Assembly (NCBI GenBank): GCA_964412195.1
Contig: CAYPNP010000017.1
Span: forward strand, 47,026-111,025
Source: CAYPNP01 sp964412195
GTDB lineage: Bacteria > Acidobacteriota > JAAYUB01
Length of the DNA: 64,000 nucleotides
Direction: 5' to 3'
How positions within the stretch are numbered: position 1 is the stretch's first letter; every line of letters starts with the position of its first letter. Made by a program: the position numbers and the translations under genes. Below the pieces are notes generated by a model. It had not been told where the DNA came from, searched no databases, and worked only from the letters and a program-made list of their open reading frames with translations. Below, in pieces: positions 63,224-64,000 of the stretch.

Positions 63224-64000
63224 AGCGGATGGCCTCCACCGGGTCGATGCGGGCGGCCTGCCGCGACGGGTGCAGCGTGGCCAGGAAGCTGATGGCCAGC
63301 GCCGCTGCGGCCACCAGGGCCACGTCCAGCGGGCGGATCTGGAACGGCAGGTAGGCGATGGAGTACACCTGCGGGTCCAGGCTGATCCAGCGGTAGCGGT
63401 CGCAGGCCCACGAAAGGCCCACGCCCAGCACGCCGCCCAGCAGGGTGCCGACGGCGCCGATGAGCAGGCCCTGGCAGATGAAGATGCGCATGACCTGCCC
63501 GGCCGACGCGCCCATGGCCCGCAGGATGGCGATGTCCCGGTTCTTCTCCATGACCATCAGGATCAGGGTGGTGACGATGTTGAGCGACGCCACCAACACA
63601 ATCAGCCCGATGGCCAGGAACATGCCCCACTTCTCCAGCTGCAGGGCGGAGAAGAGCGGCTTGTTCATCTCGATCCAATTGGTGGCGTTCACCCCCGGCC
63701 CGAGCGCGGCGAGCACCGCGCGTTGGACCTCCTCCACCTTGTAAATATCGCGCACCCGAAGTTCGAGGGCCTCCGCGGTGCCCGGCGGCAGCCCGGCCAG
63801 GCGGCGGCCCTCGGCGAGGGAAACGTAGCCCCAGGTGTTGTCCAGATCGTAGAGGCCGGTCTCGAAGATGCCCACCACCGCGTAGCGGTGGATCCGCGGC
63901 ACCAGGCCCAGCGGCGACAGGGTGCCCCGCGGGACGATCACGGTGACGGTGTTCCCCACGGTGACGCCCAGCCGGCGGGCCATCTCCCGCCCCAGCACCA
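63216..64000 (-). CDS. Lipoprotein-releasing permease LolC/LolE-like (5' end outside window)
   Basis: The C-terminal 261 or more residues of a LolC/LolE-family permease; the start lies past the window end. It shows part of the periplasmic MacB-type domain (GRRLAGLPPGTAEALELRV), then membrane helices WGMFLAIGLIVLVASLNIVT, a MEKNRDIAILRAMGAS coupling helix, GLLIGAVGTLLGGVLGVGLSW and the ending HPSRQAARIDPVEAIRYE, which is the standard C-terminal phrase of this family. Whether it is LolC or LolE, or the combined LolF form, is undecided. It is followed by lolD with an 8-bp overlap. Confidence 0.9.

Overview
The window looks like a chromosomal segment of a GC-rich, Gram-negative bacterium, most likely Acidobacteriota or a close relative. 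The pointers are an outer-membrane/lipid A cluster (bamA-skp-fabZ-lpxA-lpxI), Lol lipoprotein export genes, a VWA protein of the type described from Acidobacteria (TIGR03436-like), and a double-ATPase 2-hydroxyacyl-CoA dehydratase activator typical of anaerobes. This assignment is inference. No rRNA or tRNA gene, CRISPR array, transposase or integrase was found.

Layout. 1-11 kb: end of a glutamine amidotransferase, a TMTC-like membrane/TPR protein, a CDF metal transporter, a zinc-ribbon M48-like protein, an acidic Asp-Gly repeat protein, a BLUF photoreceptor, a secreted protein, ArfB, a YbaK deacylase with a TauE/SafE exporter, and a MscS-CNBD channel. 11-20 kb: YaiI, a histidine ammonia-lyase with an unusual MIO triad, and an overlapping AddA/AddB-like helicase-nuclease pair. 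20-26 kb: an accessory stretch with small membrane, DUF4265 and secreted proteins, interrupted by three copies of a nested palindromic repeat. 26-32 kb: a TPR protein with an agmatinase-like gene, a lysozyme-like protein, dut and recG. 32-41 kb: a lipoprotein, then lexA, a four-helix-bundle protein, dinB and dnaE2 (an SOS/translesion cluster), a membrane HExxH protein and a YheT-like hydrolase. 41-49 kb: the split dehydratase activator, divergent from an NtrC-like regulator with a degenerate ATPase, then a pilin gene behind a good sigma-54 promoter. 49-54 kb: envelope biogenesis operon. 54.5-64 kb: a small hypothetical, clpC, a 1500-residue M14 carboxypeptidase-like protein, and lolD with a LolC/E permease that runs off the window.

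The most striking property is the intergenic DNA. At least nine families of short periodic motifs recur between genes. At eight loci the same motif family forms both arms of a long inverted repeat. Four of these families also occur in frame inside the M14 gene, where they encode a low-complexity linker of about 80 residues. Other points worth attention are the ATPase-dead NtrC-like regulator beside the sigma-54 pilin promoter, the lexA-dinB-dnaE2 arrangement without imuA/imuB, and the Ala-Cys-Gly MIO triad.
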